Source: Acidimicrobiia bacterium
GTDB lineage: Bacteria > Actinomycetota > Acidimicrobiia > Acidimicrobiales > Bin134
Assembly: GCA_022826705.1 (NCBI GenBank)
Contig: JAJDUJ010000011.1
Location: 62,001-126,000, forward strand
Direction: 5' to 3'
Length of the DNA stretch: 64,000 nt
The stretch's first letter is position 1. Each line of letters starts with the position of its first letter. Below are positions 41,661-50,501 of the stretch, in pieces. Both the position numbers and the translations under genes were made by a program. The notes beneath the pieces are model-generated. The model made no database searches and was not told the origin of the DNA. It worked only from the letters and a program-made list of their open reading frames with translations.

Positions 41661-42914
41661 ATGGACAAAGCGATCTATGGCAGACGACGGATCTTGGGAC
41701 AATCATCCGATTCTAAGTCTCAAGCATGTAATTTCAGAGATGTGGGTTCCGGAGATTCCCTCAGTGTTGCAGGCCTGTTCGCTGGCATTGGTGGCATCGA
41801 GTTGGGGTTGCACGAGAACGGTGCAAGAACGAGGCTTCTCTGCGAATGGTGGGAACCTGCGAGAGCAGTTCTCTTCGATCGCTTTCCCGATGCACCAGTA
41901 GTCGGAGACATCCGCGAGCTCGATGGTCTCCCAGACGTCGACCTCGTGACCGCGGGCTTTCCTTGCACTGATCTCTCTCAAGCTGGCAGGACTAGAGGAA
42001 TCACAGGCAGTGAGTCGAGTCTGGTATCTGAGGTGTTCCGACTGCTCAATGGCAGGCGGGTACCGCTGCTGCTGCTAGAGAACGTGCGCAACATGCTCGT
42101 TCTGGACAAAGGCGAGGCGATGCGGTTCCTCGTAGACGAACTAGAGGCCCTTGGGTACCGATGGGCCTACCGGCTAGTCGACTCCAGATTCACTGGTGTG
42201 CCGCAGCGTCGCCAAAGGGTCATTTTCATAGCGTCGCTAGACGACGACCCAGGGCGCATCTTGTTTGCAGACGAAGCTGGCGAGCCTTCCAGCGACCATT
42301 TCAATGATTCTGCATGGGGCTTCTATTGGACAGAAGGAGTGCGGGGTTTGGGGTGGGCCCGTGATGCAGTTCCGACACTCAAGGGGGGCTCAACGATCGG
42401 GATACCTTCACCACCAGCGATCTGGAACCCAAATGGGGCGTTTGATCGACGGCTCGTCACCCCCACCATCGAAGACGCTGAGGAGCTTCAGGGCTTCCCT
42501 CGTGGATGGACCGAGCCAGCGGGGGCAGTCTCTCGCCGCAAGGGCGATCGCTGGAAACTAGTTGGAAACGCGGTAACTGTCGGTGTCGCTCGATGGATCG
42601 GTCAGAGGATAGTGAACCCGGGTTCGCAAGCAGCGGCAGGTCAGCCGATTGTTCGAGGCCAGACCTGGCCCACCGCTGCTTACGGCGCGAAGGGGAGATC
42701 CTTTGCTGTCGATATTTCTCTATGGCCAAGACACGAGCCATACCGCCACTTGTCAGAGGTCGTGAACCTCGAAGAGGCCCCGCCACTCTCGGCGCGCGCT
42801 GCAGCCGGCTTCTTCCACCGGACCCAAAGGAGTTCGCTGAATTTCGCAGACGCGTTTCTAGTTGACGTGGCCGAACATGCAGCAGTGATGGCATCAGAGA
42901 TCCCAGCAGCCTGA
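41661..42914 (+). CDS. DNA (cytosine-5-)-methyltransferase
   Basis: A 417-residue C5-methyltransferase with ordered motifs: I (LFAGIGGIELGL), IV (GFPCTDLSQAG, catalytic Cys), VI (LLLENVRNM), VIII (GVPQRRQRVIF) and X (GNAVTVGVA). The target-recognition region, between VIII and X, is about 95 residues. About 90 residues follow motif X, longer than a minimal enzyme. Start is uncertain: ATG 41661 was chosen, GTG 41742 lies closer to motif I. It would methylate and so protect the site cut by the neighbouring nuclease. The recognised sequence cannot be predicted here. Confidence 0.9.
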   Translation: MDKAIYGRRRILGQSSDSKSQACNFRDVGSGDSLSVAGLFAGIGGIELGLHENGARTRLLCEWWEPARAVLFDRFPDAPVVGDIRELDGLPDVDLVTAGFPCTDLSQAGRTRGITGSESSLVSEVFRLLNGRRVPLLLLENVRNMLVLDKGEAMRFLVDELEALGYRWAYRLVDSRFTGVPQRRQRVIFIASLDDDPGRILFADEAGEPSSDHFNDSAWGFYWTEGVRGLGWARDAVPTLKGGSTIGIPSPPAIWNPNGAFDRRLVTPTIEDAEELQGFPRGWTEPAGAVSRRKGDRWKLVGNAVTVGVARWIGQRIVNPGSQAAAGQPIVRGQTWPTAAYGAKGRSFAVDISLWPRHEPYRHLSEVVNLEEAPPLSARAAAGFFHRTQRSSLNFADAFLVDVAEHAAVMASEIPAA

Positions 42915-43038
42915 CCAGGGCCGTTTCAAGCACTTGGAAATTTGGGGGCTGGCCTGCATTCACCGAAGCTGCCGCAGGGCTCGAAGATGCTCCGAGCATC
43001 ATGATTGCCCGAAGTGTTCCCTTGTAACGTCTGACGTC

Positions 43039-43881
43039 ATGGATGGCCCCGACATCCTCGCCCAAACATTGAGCACACCTGCTCCGACAAAGGGAAAGAA
43101 ACCAGGCCCTTGGCAGTACCACTCAAGGGGAATCAGGCACTCCATTACCTCCTGCTGGGGTGTCCTGTTTGACCTGATCGGAACATCAGCCGTTCTCCGA
43201 GAACACATTGAACAGGGAAAAGTGGTGTTTGGGCTCGACCATGAGATGCGCGACTTCGTCGCCGATCGCGCCAAGAACCTCGACTTGGTCATTGCCAGAC
43301 CTACCGATGGCCACGAACGCACAGGCCGCACCTTCAGGGACCTTCCAGACAGGTACAAAATGGAATTGAACGCAACGCAACAGGGTCGTCTCAAATCACT
43401 ACCGAATCCGGAAGAGGGACCAGTGGGCGCCCCCCTCCTGGCACTTGAGGCCAAAGCCATGTTTACTGCCTTCGCGAAGTCCTATCCGCGGTTCTACGAT
43501 GAGCTCAACTCATCGCACCGCGCAATCCACGGATCCTCGAACAACTCACTAGCCGTTGGGCTGGCCATCATCAATGTCGCCGACCAGTTCATCTCGCCGA
43601 TCTTGAACCCCGACTATCCGACTACTGGGCAAGCCCAGTACACGAAACACAATCAGCCAAGTGACGCCCTGGGCGCGATCGACAAAGTGGAGCAGTTACC
43701 TAGGCGAACTTCAAATGAAGGGACCGGGTACGAGGGCCTTGGAATCATCCTTGTCGACTGCGTAAATGACGGTTCGCCGGTATCCGTCGCAACTCAGCCC
43801 CCAGTGCCCGACAACTATCGATACGAGAATATGGTGACCCGAATCGCCAACGAATACGACGTCCGCTTCCGAAACATCTGA
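43039..43881 (+). CDS. Putative PD-(D/E)XK restriction endonuclease
   Basis: A 280-residue protein with a probable restriction fold: NLDLVIARP (Asp), then about 60 residues later APLLALEAKAM, giving a D-x(n)-E-x-K arrangement on two strands, and a helix-rich end. The name is based on this motif and on its place directly after a methyltransferase in a defence island; I do not recognise a specific family. The frame is open from 42934, but ATG 43039 was preferred because the upstream stretch is Cys/Arg-rich and not conserved-looking. No good ribosome site is seen. Confidence 0.6.
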   Translation: MDGPDILAQTLSTPAPTKGKKPGPWQYHSRGIRHSITSCWGVLFDLIGTSAVLREHIEQGKVVFGLDHEMRDFVADRAKNLDLVIARPTDGHERTGRTFRDLPDRYKMELNATQQGRLKSLPNPEEGPVGAPLLALEAKAMFTAFAKSYPRFYDELNSSHRAIHGSSNNSLAVGLAIINVADQFISPILNPDYPTTGQAQYTKHNQPSDALGAIDKVEQLPRRTSNEGTGYEGLGIILVDCVNDGSPVSVATQPPVPDNYRYENMVTRIANEYDVRFRNI

Positions 43882-44711
43882 TCGCACAGACGCTCCGCAA
43901 GGTCCGACGAGTGGCCAACTACGAAGGCTCCAGATACGAACGCCTCGCTGCACTGCCTGACACCCAGCATTTACATAGGCCGGAGGACAATAGGTCTACA
44001 AGCCTTCGCTAAGTAGTGGGGTGTTGACGACCTCGCAATAGCTGGGGAAACGCGGCTCTCCCGAGAGGTGGTCCACGTTTTTGGGGTGGGGGGGTCCACG
44101 TTTTCTGAGGTCGTGTCTACCCTGGTGAGTGGCCCGCGTCGGAGAATTTCGGCTTTTGGCGAACGATTTGGGGCTCTTTTGCGGTTGCCCAGTACCCGAA
44201 GGGGGGCCTCTGAGCCGCGAGGTGTACGAGGACGTGGCGGCTGTGCTGATCAGCTGGCTGCACCTGGACGCTCAGCGGATCGACGGGTCGGGGAAGCGAG
44301 CCTGTGTCCGGCTGGCGGTGAGCTATGCGTGGGCGGCGAAGGCGTGGGCTTGTGGCGGCCAGTTTGGCTGGGGGCTCCACACTTGCCCTTCCTCTCACGA
44401 AATTGGGGCCACTAACTACACCCGAAGCCTGCCGCAGTCACCGTACCTGACACCCCAACTGGAGCCGAAGACACCGCACAAAGCCACAGGTCGCGAACAA
44501 AACCGCGATAAGCCGCGAAAGTCTCCTGGGGGTGTTCGTGGGTAGGTCTGGCCTGGGCGGTTGAGGGGGTTGCCCGAAGTTCTCCATATTCGCAAGACTC
44601 CGGGTCGGGTCAAAACCACCTGTTTTTCTCTTCGCCGGAGGTGCTCGGTCCGGCTACCGGCAAGATCCAGATGTCAGCTGGAGAGCTGACACAGACACAC
44701 GGTGGTTGCTC
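43882..44711. other. Gene-poor gap with possible insertion-sequence remnant
   Basis: 830 bases without a gene I can support. GGTCCACGTTTT occurs twice in direct orientation (44070-44081 and 44093-44104), which looks like the end of an insertion sequence. Two overlapping open frames (44068-44415 and 44129-44545) have no recognisable product; the second has a helical stretch but degrades into a basic, Pro-rich tail. Most likely decayed mobile DNA. Confidence 0.4.
44673..44690 (-). terminator. Hairpin downstream of DUF2971 gene
   Basis: GTCAGCT-GGAG-AGCTGAC is a perfect 7-base-pair stem with a 4-base loop, 22 bases past the stop of the minus-strand gene at 44712. No T-run follows, so it may stabilise the transcript end rather than act as a classic terminator. 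Confidence 0.4.
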
Positions 44712-45671
44712 CTATTCGTAAGTGATGTTGTGTTGGAACGGCGGCGTGTTCACGGTTTCAAAGTTGGGTGTGAGAGAGGACGGTTGAACGAGTGAGCAGT
44801 CATGCCCGTAGGCTTGCATAACAGATCGGGCTGTTTGGATCATCCACGGGTTCGCTCGTGGAGACACAAAAACACCGTGCCTTAGAAGGTCTGCGATCAC
44901 CTGGATCTTGATGTAGGTGCCGGACGGAGGGGGCACTAACTCGTCCAGGATCACACCTGCTGGTGCGCCAGGGATAGGGGGGAGAGGAGTGCATGTGTGG
45001 GTTCCCTCACCAGCTTTAGCGGATTTGAGAGCCCAAATTTCCACAACCTCACCCGCCGGGCCGACACGTAGCTCACCTAACTTTTTGATCGGGTGGTGAG
45101 TTCCCTTCCCTGGAGCCGCTGGTTTCGGTATGCCGACTTCAGCTACCGCTTCTAGAGTTGAACGGGCGTAAACGACTCGGACTTCGTTTTCGTGCTCAAA
45201 ATCTCGGCTCTTGTGCCGAGCAGCGGAAGTGGGGTCGAAACTCCCAGGAATGTCAACGGTAACTGGTGCAGGGTCGTCGCTGTAGATCACCTGCATCAAG
45301 CAGAAGGCGTCGTCTCTGAGTGATTTTCCTGCCAATGCCCTGAGCAGGCTGCTGACATCGGTGGAAACAGCTATGCCTGTATCCGGTGGAGCATAAGAGT
45401 TCCACATGTGGAGCAGTTCATTAGGCGCCGCAACCCAGCTACTCACCACCGTCTGGCTCGCCGTGTCGTCGAAGTGTCTCTGCACCTGATCCCGGAACTT
45501 TGGAGCCCTTACGTTGACCCATTCCCCCTCTCGTTTGTCCTCCATGCTTGAGAGAGGAGCGAGCCACAACGTCTCAGTCGCGAGAAGATGCACGAACCGG
45601 TCGAAGCTCATATAGCGCCAAAGACGCAAAGAATCGTCAAGTTCACTGTCGTCGTACTTTCGAATGACCAT
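44712..45671 (-). CDS. DUF2971 family protein
   Basis: A 319-residue protein with the DUF2971 opening LWRYMSFDRFVHLLATETLWLAPLS...DKREGEW, a WNSYA segment followed by GIAVSTD, and FEHENEVRVVYA near the middle, all diagnostic of the family. No enzymatic role is established; DUF2971 genes are frequent in defence and mobile islands. ATG 45671 was taken over the TTG 10 codons upstream. It is on the opposite strand from the restriction genes. Confidence 0.78.
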   Translation of the reverse strand: MVIRKYDDSELDDSLRLWRYMSFDRFVHLLATETLWLAPLSSMEDKREGEWVNVRAPKFRDQVQRHFDDTASQTVVSSWVAAPNELLHMWNSYAPPDTGIAVSTDVSSLLRALAGKSLRDDAFCLMQVIYSDDPAPVTVDIPGSFDPTSAARHKSRDFEHENEVRVVYARSTLEAVAEVGIPKPAAPGKGTHHPIKKLGELRVGPAGEVVEIWALKSAKAGEGTHTCTPLPPIPGAPAGVILDELVPPPSGTYIKIQVIADLLRHGVFVSPRANPWMIQTARSVMQAYGHDCSLVQPSSLTPNFETVNTPPFQHNITYE

Positions 45672-45759
45672 ACCGGTAACTGTAGAGATGGACTTCGACA
45701 ACTAGGGCTATTGGGACACCTCGCTGGGTCCACACCGCCAACCCTTCAAAGACTGAGCG

Positions 45760-47058
45760 GTGTATGGCCAAGTGCATACGTATGGCGCTGGTACATCTCG
45801 GGCCAAGGCGACGATCCCCGAGCACTTCTTCGAAGACGGCGAGGGCGCCGCCCTTGCCATCGACACGACCGCCTCGCAGGGGTGGGCGTCGACCCAGGAG
45901 TTCGCCGTGGAGTCCAAGGTCCGGGCGGCGCACGCCGACCCCGACGACGAGGGCTACGACGAATACGGCGACGTCGAGCTCGGAGACGACGGCCGGGTGA
46001 TCCGGGGGGCCGACAAAGAAGCGCGAGCCATATACCAAACAGGCACCGGCAAGCGCATCGCCCGCGTCGTGACCGGCTTCTACCACCTGTACTCCACGAT
46101 CACCAGAACGCTCCGCTACCACGGAGACCCCTACCACATCGAGATCGGGGATCCCGTGGCCAACTTCATCGTCGGCTTCGACGTCACAACCGCCGAAGAC
46201 CCCGAAGCAGGAATAGCCGTCTACGACAGCGCCGCGGACATCGCCGGCGACATCACCCAGGTGCATGCCGACATGGGCTTCACCAAGTACATCGAGCGTT
46301 TCCTCGCCCATCTGCGGGAACGGGGCAGCGACCCCATCCTGCGCCAGCCGGTGACCGCGCTCAAGCACCCCAAGAAGGTCTATGTGGGCAAGAGGAAGCG
46401 CGAGTACTGGTACTACTGCGGCTACTTCTTCCCGCCCTGGCTGTCAGAGGACGACCTGCTCCTCCCCGAAGGCGCCGACCAAAAAACACGAGAGGCCCAC
46501 TTCGCGAGGCTCGCCGGGATGGCCCTTACCCGCAACCAAGCCCTGCCCGGCGGGACGACCCAGCTCGAATGCCCCCAATGCTCCGGGCGGGTCACCAGCG
46601 ACCGCAAAACCCGCAGAAAAAACGTCGAAGAGAACCCGAACGCCGAGCATCTCATCGCCGAGACCACCGTCGACGAGAACGGCGAGCCCCTCTACTGCTG
46701 CGAATCCACCACCATCCACATCACCGCCAAACAAGCCCGCCACTTCCAGCTGCCGCCCTACGGCACCCGAGCGCACCGGATCGCGGCCGGCTACCGCAAC
46801 CCAGTCGAGGGTTCCAACAGCATCGTCAAAGACAAAGGCGGGCTCGAGCCCGGATGGTGCCGAATGTTCGGGCGTTCCGCCCAGCTGTTCGGAGGCCTCA
46901 TGCTCGTCTTGGCCCACAACATGGGAATCCGCTCCCCCAAACCCGCCCCCGAAGAATCGCCGGCGCACGGCCCCACCCGGGAAACCGCGGCTGATACCGA
47001 CCAGGAAGCCGCAGCTGACGCCACCGACCGGCCCGAAACGGCTCGGCCGCCCCCGTAG
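45760..47058 (+). pseudogene. Transposase, probably 5'-truncated
   Basis: 432 residues resembling the catalytic and C-terminal part of a large DDE transposase: AIDTTASQGWAST (first Asp), NFIVGFDVTT, a Cys-pair CPQCSGRV with a second pair CCES further on, and NPVEGSNSIVKDKGG (Glu) followed by LMLVLAHNMGIR. The usual N-terminal 100-200 residues with helix-turn-helix are missing: the frame begins just 60-70 residues before what should be deep inside the protein. The Pro/Ala-rich tail may be read-through of non-coding DNA. It lies at the tRNA end of the island. Confidence 0.6.
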
Positions 47059-47273
47059 CCGCCTGAGCGGAACCCCTCTGCGAACCAGCGGCCCATAGCC
47101 GCTGGCTTCGCCGCGCCCCAAAACCAGCCCGAACACACGCCCTCAGCCGCCGACAGCGAACACCGCACCAATAGCCCGCCTGGACACACGACCAAGCCCC
47201 TTCAGCCAGCAAAACGAGGCCGGTACGGCCAAGCTCGTCAACAAAACCGGGGCAATTGGTAAAGCCCCGCTAG

Positions 47274-47347
<74 letters not shown>

Positions 47348-47376
47348 TCGAGTGGGTTGATTACTTTACCCCCCTC

Positions 47377-47427
47377 CCGCCGGGCTGTCACCTGGTTTTC
47401 CATGGTTCGTTGGTGACAGCCCGGCGG
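47377..47427 (-). terminator. Long perfect hairpin between secreted-protein gene and tRNA
   Basis: CCGCCGGGCTGTCACC (47377-47392) and its exact complement (47412-47427) form a 16-base-pair stem with a 19-base loop. It lies 38 bases beyond the stop of the minus-strand gene at 47465 and 30 bases before the tRNA-fMet start, so it probably ends that transcript and isolates the tRNA. No T-run is obvious. Confidence 0.6.
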
Positions 47428-47464
47428 TCGCCAGGGGGTTCGGCGAGCTTGTTGGGTAAGCGGG

Positions 47465-48382
47465 CTAGGCGGGGTCGGCGAGGGCTTGGATCTCGGCCAC
47501 TGCGATGGCGTGGGGCGGGGCGGTGAGCACTTGGGTGGGGACGGCGGGAGGTGGATTTGTGCAGGCGCCGCCGTTGAAGACGCACGCCACCGAGACGTCC
47601 CAGTAAGCGGTGAGGGCCACTTGGTAGCGGAGGTCGGGTTGGTCGACCGATGAGTAGCGGTAGTAGTGGAAGCAGTTGGATGGCTGGTTCAGCGGGTCGC
47701 GGGCAGGGTCGAAAGCCACCACGTCCTCGGCGTCGCACCAAAGCGTGCTCCCGTCGCCCATGGCGACCCGCAGAAAGCCCAGCCGTCGGGGAGTGGCGGT
47801 AGCGGTGAGGGTCAGTTCGTGGCCGTCAAGCGTGGTGGTCACCGTCTCCGACACCGGGGCGCGATCAGCGGGCGGCACCCACACATAGGTAGGAAGCTGC
47901 ACAATGGCAATCTCGCCGGGCGCGGTCCGCGTGGTCGGCTGGGGAATGGTCATCTGGCCCCAGGCCTCATTGCGCAGCCGAGTGGTCTCCTTCAATGAGG
48001 GCGACGGGGGCTCTTGAGGCGGGGCGGGCTGGTACACCCAGAACGTGACGAGCTGCGTTCCTGCCTGGGTTTGGCACAGCTTCAAGACGTAGGTCTCGTC
48101 GGGGTCGGGGGCACTCACATAGTCGTTCTCCAACCAGGCGTTCAGCTCGGCGTAGTTGCCCTGTCGGAAGTAGCAGGGCGGCGTCGATGGGTTGGCCGGG
48201 TTTGTGTCGGGCTCAGACACTCCGGGTATGTCCACTTCGATCCATACCCCGATCTCCACCTGTCCGTTCTCCGTCTCGACCGATGTGCCCTCATCCTGCT
48301 GCTGCCATCCAGCAGCCGAACCCGCACTGAATACCGCAAGCACGCTGGTGGCGGCCGACACCAGCAGCGCAGTGAGTCGCAT
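47465..48382 (-). CDS. Secreted protein of unknown function
   Basis: A 305-residue exported protein: signal peptide MRLTALLVSAATSVLAVFSAGSA (cleaved near AGSAAG), then beta-rich sequence with paired Cys residues (CYF, KLCQT, WCDAE, NCFHY, ACVFNGGACTN), consistent with extracellular disulfides. GVWIEVDIPG, WGQMTIPQP and TYVWVPP are strand-like segments, but no family was recognised. A hairpin follows the gene. Confidence 0.75.
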   Translation of the reverse strand: MRLTALLVSAATSVLAVFSAGSAAGWQQQDEGTSVETENGQVEIGVWIEVDIPGVSEPDTNPANPSTPPCYFRQGNYAELNAWLENDYVSAPDPDETYVLKLCQTQAGTQLVTFWVYQPAPPQEPPSPSLKETTRLRNEAWGQMTIPQPTTRTAPGEIAIVQLPTYVWVPPADRAPVSETVTTTLDGHELTLTATATPRRLGFLRVAMGDGSTLWCDAEDVVAFDPARDPLNQPSNCFHYYRYSSVDQPDLRYQVALTAYWDVSVACVFNGGACTNPPPAVPTQVLTAPPHAIAVAEIQALADPA

Positions 48383-48476
48383 TGAACTTCCCTTCGGGCC
48401 TTCGGGGGCGCGCGTGGCGCGAGAAGGGGGAAGCTCAGGGGGAAGGGGGCAACTCTCCTATGCCAGCCCTCAGATG

Positions 48477-49655
48477 TCAATAGGCAGTTTGCAACTGGGG
48501 TCGAACCACTGTTCGGCTCACCACCAGCGCAATCAACGAGAAGCACCCGCCGGCGAAGAAGGCCATGGAGTACGACGACACCTCTACCACGCCGCCCAGG
48601 ATAAGCCCGCCCAGCCCGATGGCCAGATCGTAGGCGATGCTGAAGGTGCCGATGGCTTGGCTTCGCCGGTTGATGGGTGCCGACTGTACGGCCAGCACGA
48701 ACAGGGCGGGGAACAGGAATGTCTGGCCCATGGCCAAGAGAGCGGTGCCGATGAATACACCGGGGATCTGCGACCAAAAGGCCACCACCCACAGGCCGGA
48801 GGCCGAGAATGCGTACGACAAGGTGCTGGTGCGCTGGGGTCCCAGTCGGTCGGGCAACCGGGCCAGCAGGATTCGCAGGCTGATGACGCAGATGGCGAAA
48901 GTGGCGAATACTGCCCCGGAGTGGGCGAACCCAACGTCGTCCACATGCAGCTTTATGAAGGCCAGGAAACCGGAGTAGCCCATCAGCCCCAGCCCGAGCA
49001 ACAGAGCCGGGCGGGCGGCAGGCCAGTAAATGAACGAGGTCGGCCACCCCGACAGGGCACCTTCGGGACGGCCGGGCATGGAGACTGCACCCAGCACGGT
49101 TCCGATGGCGCACAGCATCCCGCCCAGCACCCACACCGCGTCGGTGCTGACCGCGGCCGCCAACTGCTCGCCAATGATCGGCCCTGCGGCCAAACCGGAG
49201 TACGCCGTGACCGAGAAGTACGAGCTTGCCTCGCCCCGGCGATGCTCGGGGGCCATGTCTTGGGCGGCAGCGGCGATGCCCACGAAAAACGCCGCTTCCC
49301 CCAACCCGGTGAGAAGCCGGAACAGCACCGCCACCGCCACCGAGGACACCCACAGATTGCCGAGAATGCCGAGGCCGGCCAGCACGCAACCCCACACCCC
49401 CAAGAATCGACGCCCCTTGGAGTCGCCCAGAGGGGCGACAAGCGGACGGGCCACCGCGGCCGAGAGCCCGAATCCGCCCACCGCCAGGCCTACTGCCACC
49501 GGCCCGCCTCCCAAGTCGTTCTCCACAAAGCCGGGCATTACCGGATACACCAGTCCCAGCGACATGAAGTAACACACGCCGCCCAGACACAGCACCACAA
49601 AGCGGGCCGTGAGCAGTGGCTGGGATTCCAGCACCGGCGGATTATCGCCGTTCAT
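48477..49655 (-). CDS. MFS transporter
   Basis: A 392-residue 12-TM major facilitator: LCLGGVCYFMSLGLVYPVMPGF first helix, GDSKGRR between helices 2-3 (the family A motif), RLLTGLGEAAFFVGIAAAAQDM for helix 4, and PDRLGPQRT in the second half. Resembles drug/sugar efflux proteins of the DHA-type. The start codon falls inside the first of three tandem 32-bp repeats (49629-49724), two of which lie upstream and carry their own ATG mini-ORFs. Confidence 0.87.
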   Translation of the reverse strand: MNGDNPPVLESQPLLTARFVVLCLGGVCYFMSLGLVYPVMPGFVENDLGGGPVAVGLAVGGFGLSAAVARPLVAPLGDSKGRRFLGVWGCVLAGLGILGNLWVSSVAVAVLFRLLTGLGEAAFFVGIAAAAQDMAPEHRRGEASSYFSVTAYSGLAAGPIIGEQLAAAVSTDAVWVLGGMLCAIGTVLGAVSMPGRPEGALSGWPTSFIYWPAARPALLLGLGLMGYSGFLAFIKLHVDDVGFAHSGAVFATFAICVISLRILLARLPDRLGPQRTSTLSYAFSASGLWVVAFWSQIPGVFIGTALLAMGQTFLFPALFVLAVQSAPINRRSQAIGTFSIAYDLAIGLGGLILGGVVEVSSYSMAFFAGGCFSLIALVVSRTVVRPQLQTAY

Positions 49656-49724
49656 CAGGGCAGCACCGGCGGATTATCACCGGTCATCAGGGCAGCACCG
49701 GCGGATTATCGCCGGTCATCGCAG
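49629..49724. repeat. Three tandem 32-bp repeats over the MFS start region
   Basis: Units at 49629-49660, 49661-49692 and 49693-49724, nearly identical (CAGCACCGGCGGATTATC then a variable base). On the minus strand each unit carries an ATG: unit 1 starts the MFS gene, while units 2 and 3 read MTGDNPPVL and stop soon after. The period is not a multiple of three, so the copies are not in frame. Recent slippage or duplication of the initiation region. Confidence 0.8.
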
Positions 49725-49736
49725 CAGCACTCTTGA

Positions 49737-50501
49737 CTATCGGCGATCTTCGAGAAATGGATAGCGCGACCGAACCTGTTCTAGGCGGGCGAGGTCGATT
49801 TCGGCGTACAACACGGCCTCTTCGCCTTCGGGGGCGGCGGCCACCTCAATACCAAACGGGTCGATCACCACAGAATCGCCCTGGTAGTCGATGCCGCCTC
49901 CCGTGCCCACCCTGTTCACCCCTACCACGTAGGCCTGGTTCTCGATGGCCCGGGCCGGCAGCAGCGCCGACCAGTGGGCCCGACGGGGCGCGGGCCAGTT
50001 GGCCACCACCACATAGCAGTCGGTGTCGTGGGCCAGACTCCAGAACTCATCGGAAAACCGCAGGTCGTAGCAAACGAACGGGGTGATCCTCACGCCTTCC
50101 ACGGCAACGGTCAGGCGCTCGGAACCGGCGGCATAGTGCTCATGCTCGCCGCCGTAGGAGAACGGGTGGATCTTGTCGTAGACCGCGGCCACCCCGTCGG
50201 GCCCCGCCAGCACGAATCGGTTCACGGGCAGATCGGCCACCGATGGGTCCCGCACCGGCACCGAACCGCAAACCCATACTCCGTGGGTGGCAGCCTGGTC
50301 GGCCAGAAAGCCCACGCTGGGCCCGTCAGGAGCCTCGGCCACCCAGTCGGAGGCCATGGAGAAGCCGGTGGAGTACATCTCAGCCAGCACCACCAGCCGA
50401 GCACCATCGGCCGCGGCGTCGGCCACCTTGGGGGCCAGCAGCTCGAAGTTGGCCTCAGGGTCCTCCCACACGATGTCGTGCTGAACGGCGGCGATCTTCA
50501 T
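49737..50501 (-). CDS. Omega-amidase-like nitrilase family protein (YafV/Nit2 type)
   Basis: A 254-residue C-N hydrolase with catalytic Glu (VVLAEMYSTGF), Lys (YDKIHPF) and Cys (FVCYDLRF), then ENQAYVVGVNRVGTG, all as in omega-amidase/YafV proteins, which hydrolyse alpha-ketoglutaramate or alpha-ketosuccinamate. The start overlaps the stop of the aminotransferase gene by 4 bases, the classic pairing: a glutamine- or methionine-using transaminase makes the keto-amide, and the amidase removes it. Confidence 0.87.
   Translation of the reverse strand: MKIAAVQHDIVWEDPEANFELLAPKVADAAADGARLVVLAEMYSTGFSMASDWVAEAPDGPSVGFLADQAATHGVWVCGSVPVRDPSVADLPVNRFVLAGPDGVAAVYDKIHPFSYGGEHEHYAAGSERLTVAVEGVRITPFVCYDLRFSDEFWSLAHDTDCYVVVANWPAPRRAHWSALLPARAIENQAYVVGVNRVGTGGGIDYQGDSVVIDPFGIEVAAAPEGEEAVLYAEIDLARLEQVRSRYPFLEDRR

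Noticed and set aside
45588..46994. 468-codon plus-strand frame overlapping the transposase
   Set aside because: Translation is Arg/Pro-rich with no domain; the transposase frame at 45760 has Asp/Glu motifs and conserved-looking segments.
49629..49724. CRISPR array
   Set aside because: Three near-identical 32-base units follow each other directly, without spacers, and overlap a start codon; no cas gene is present.
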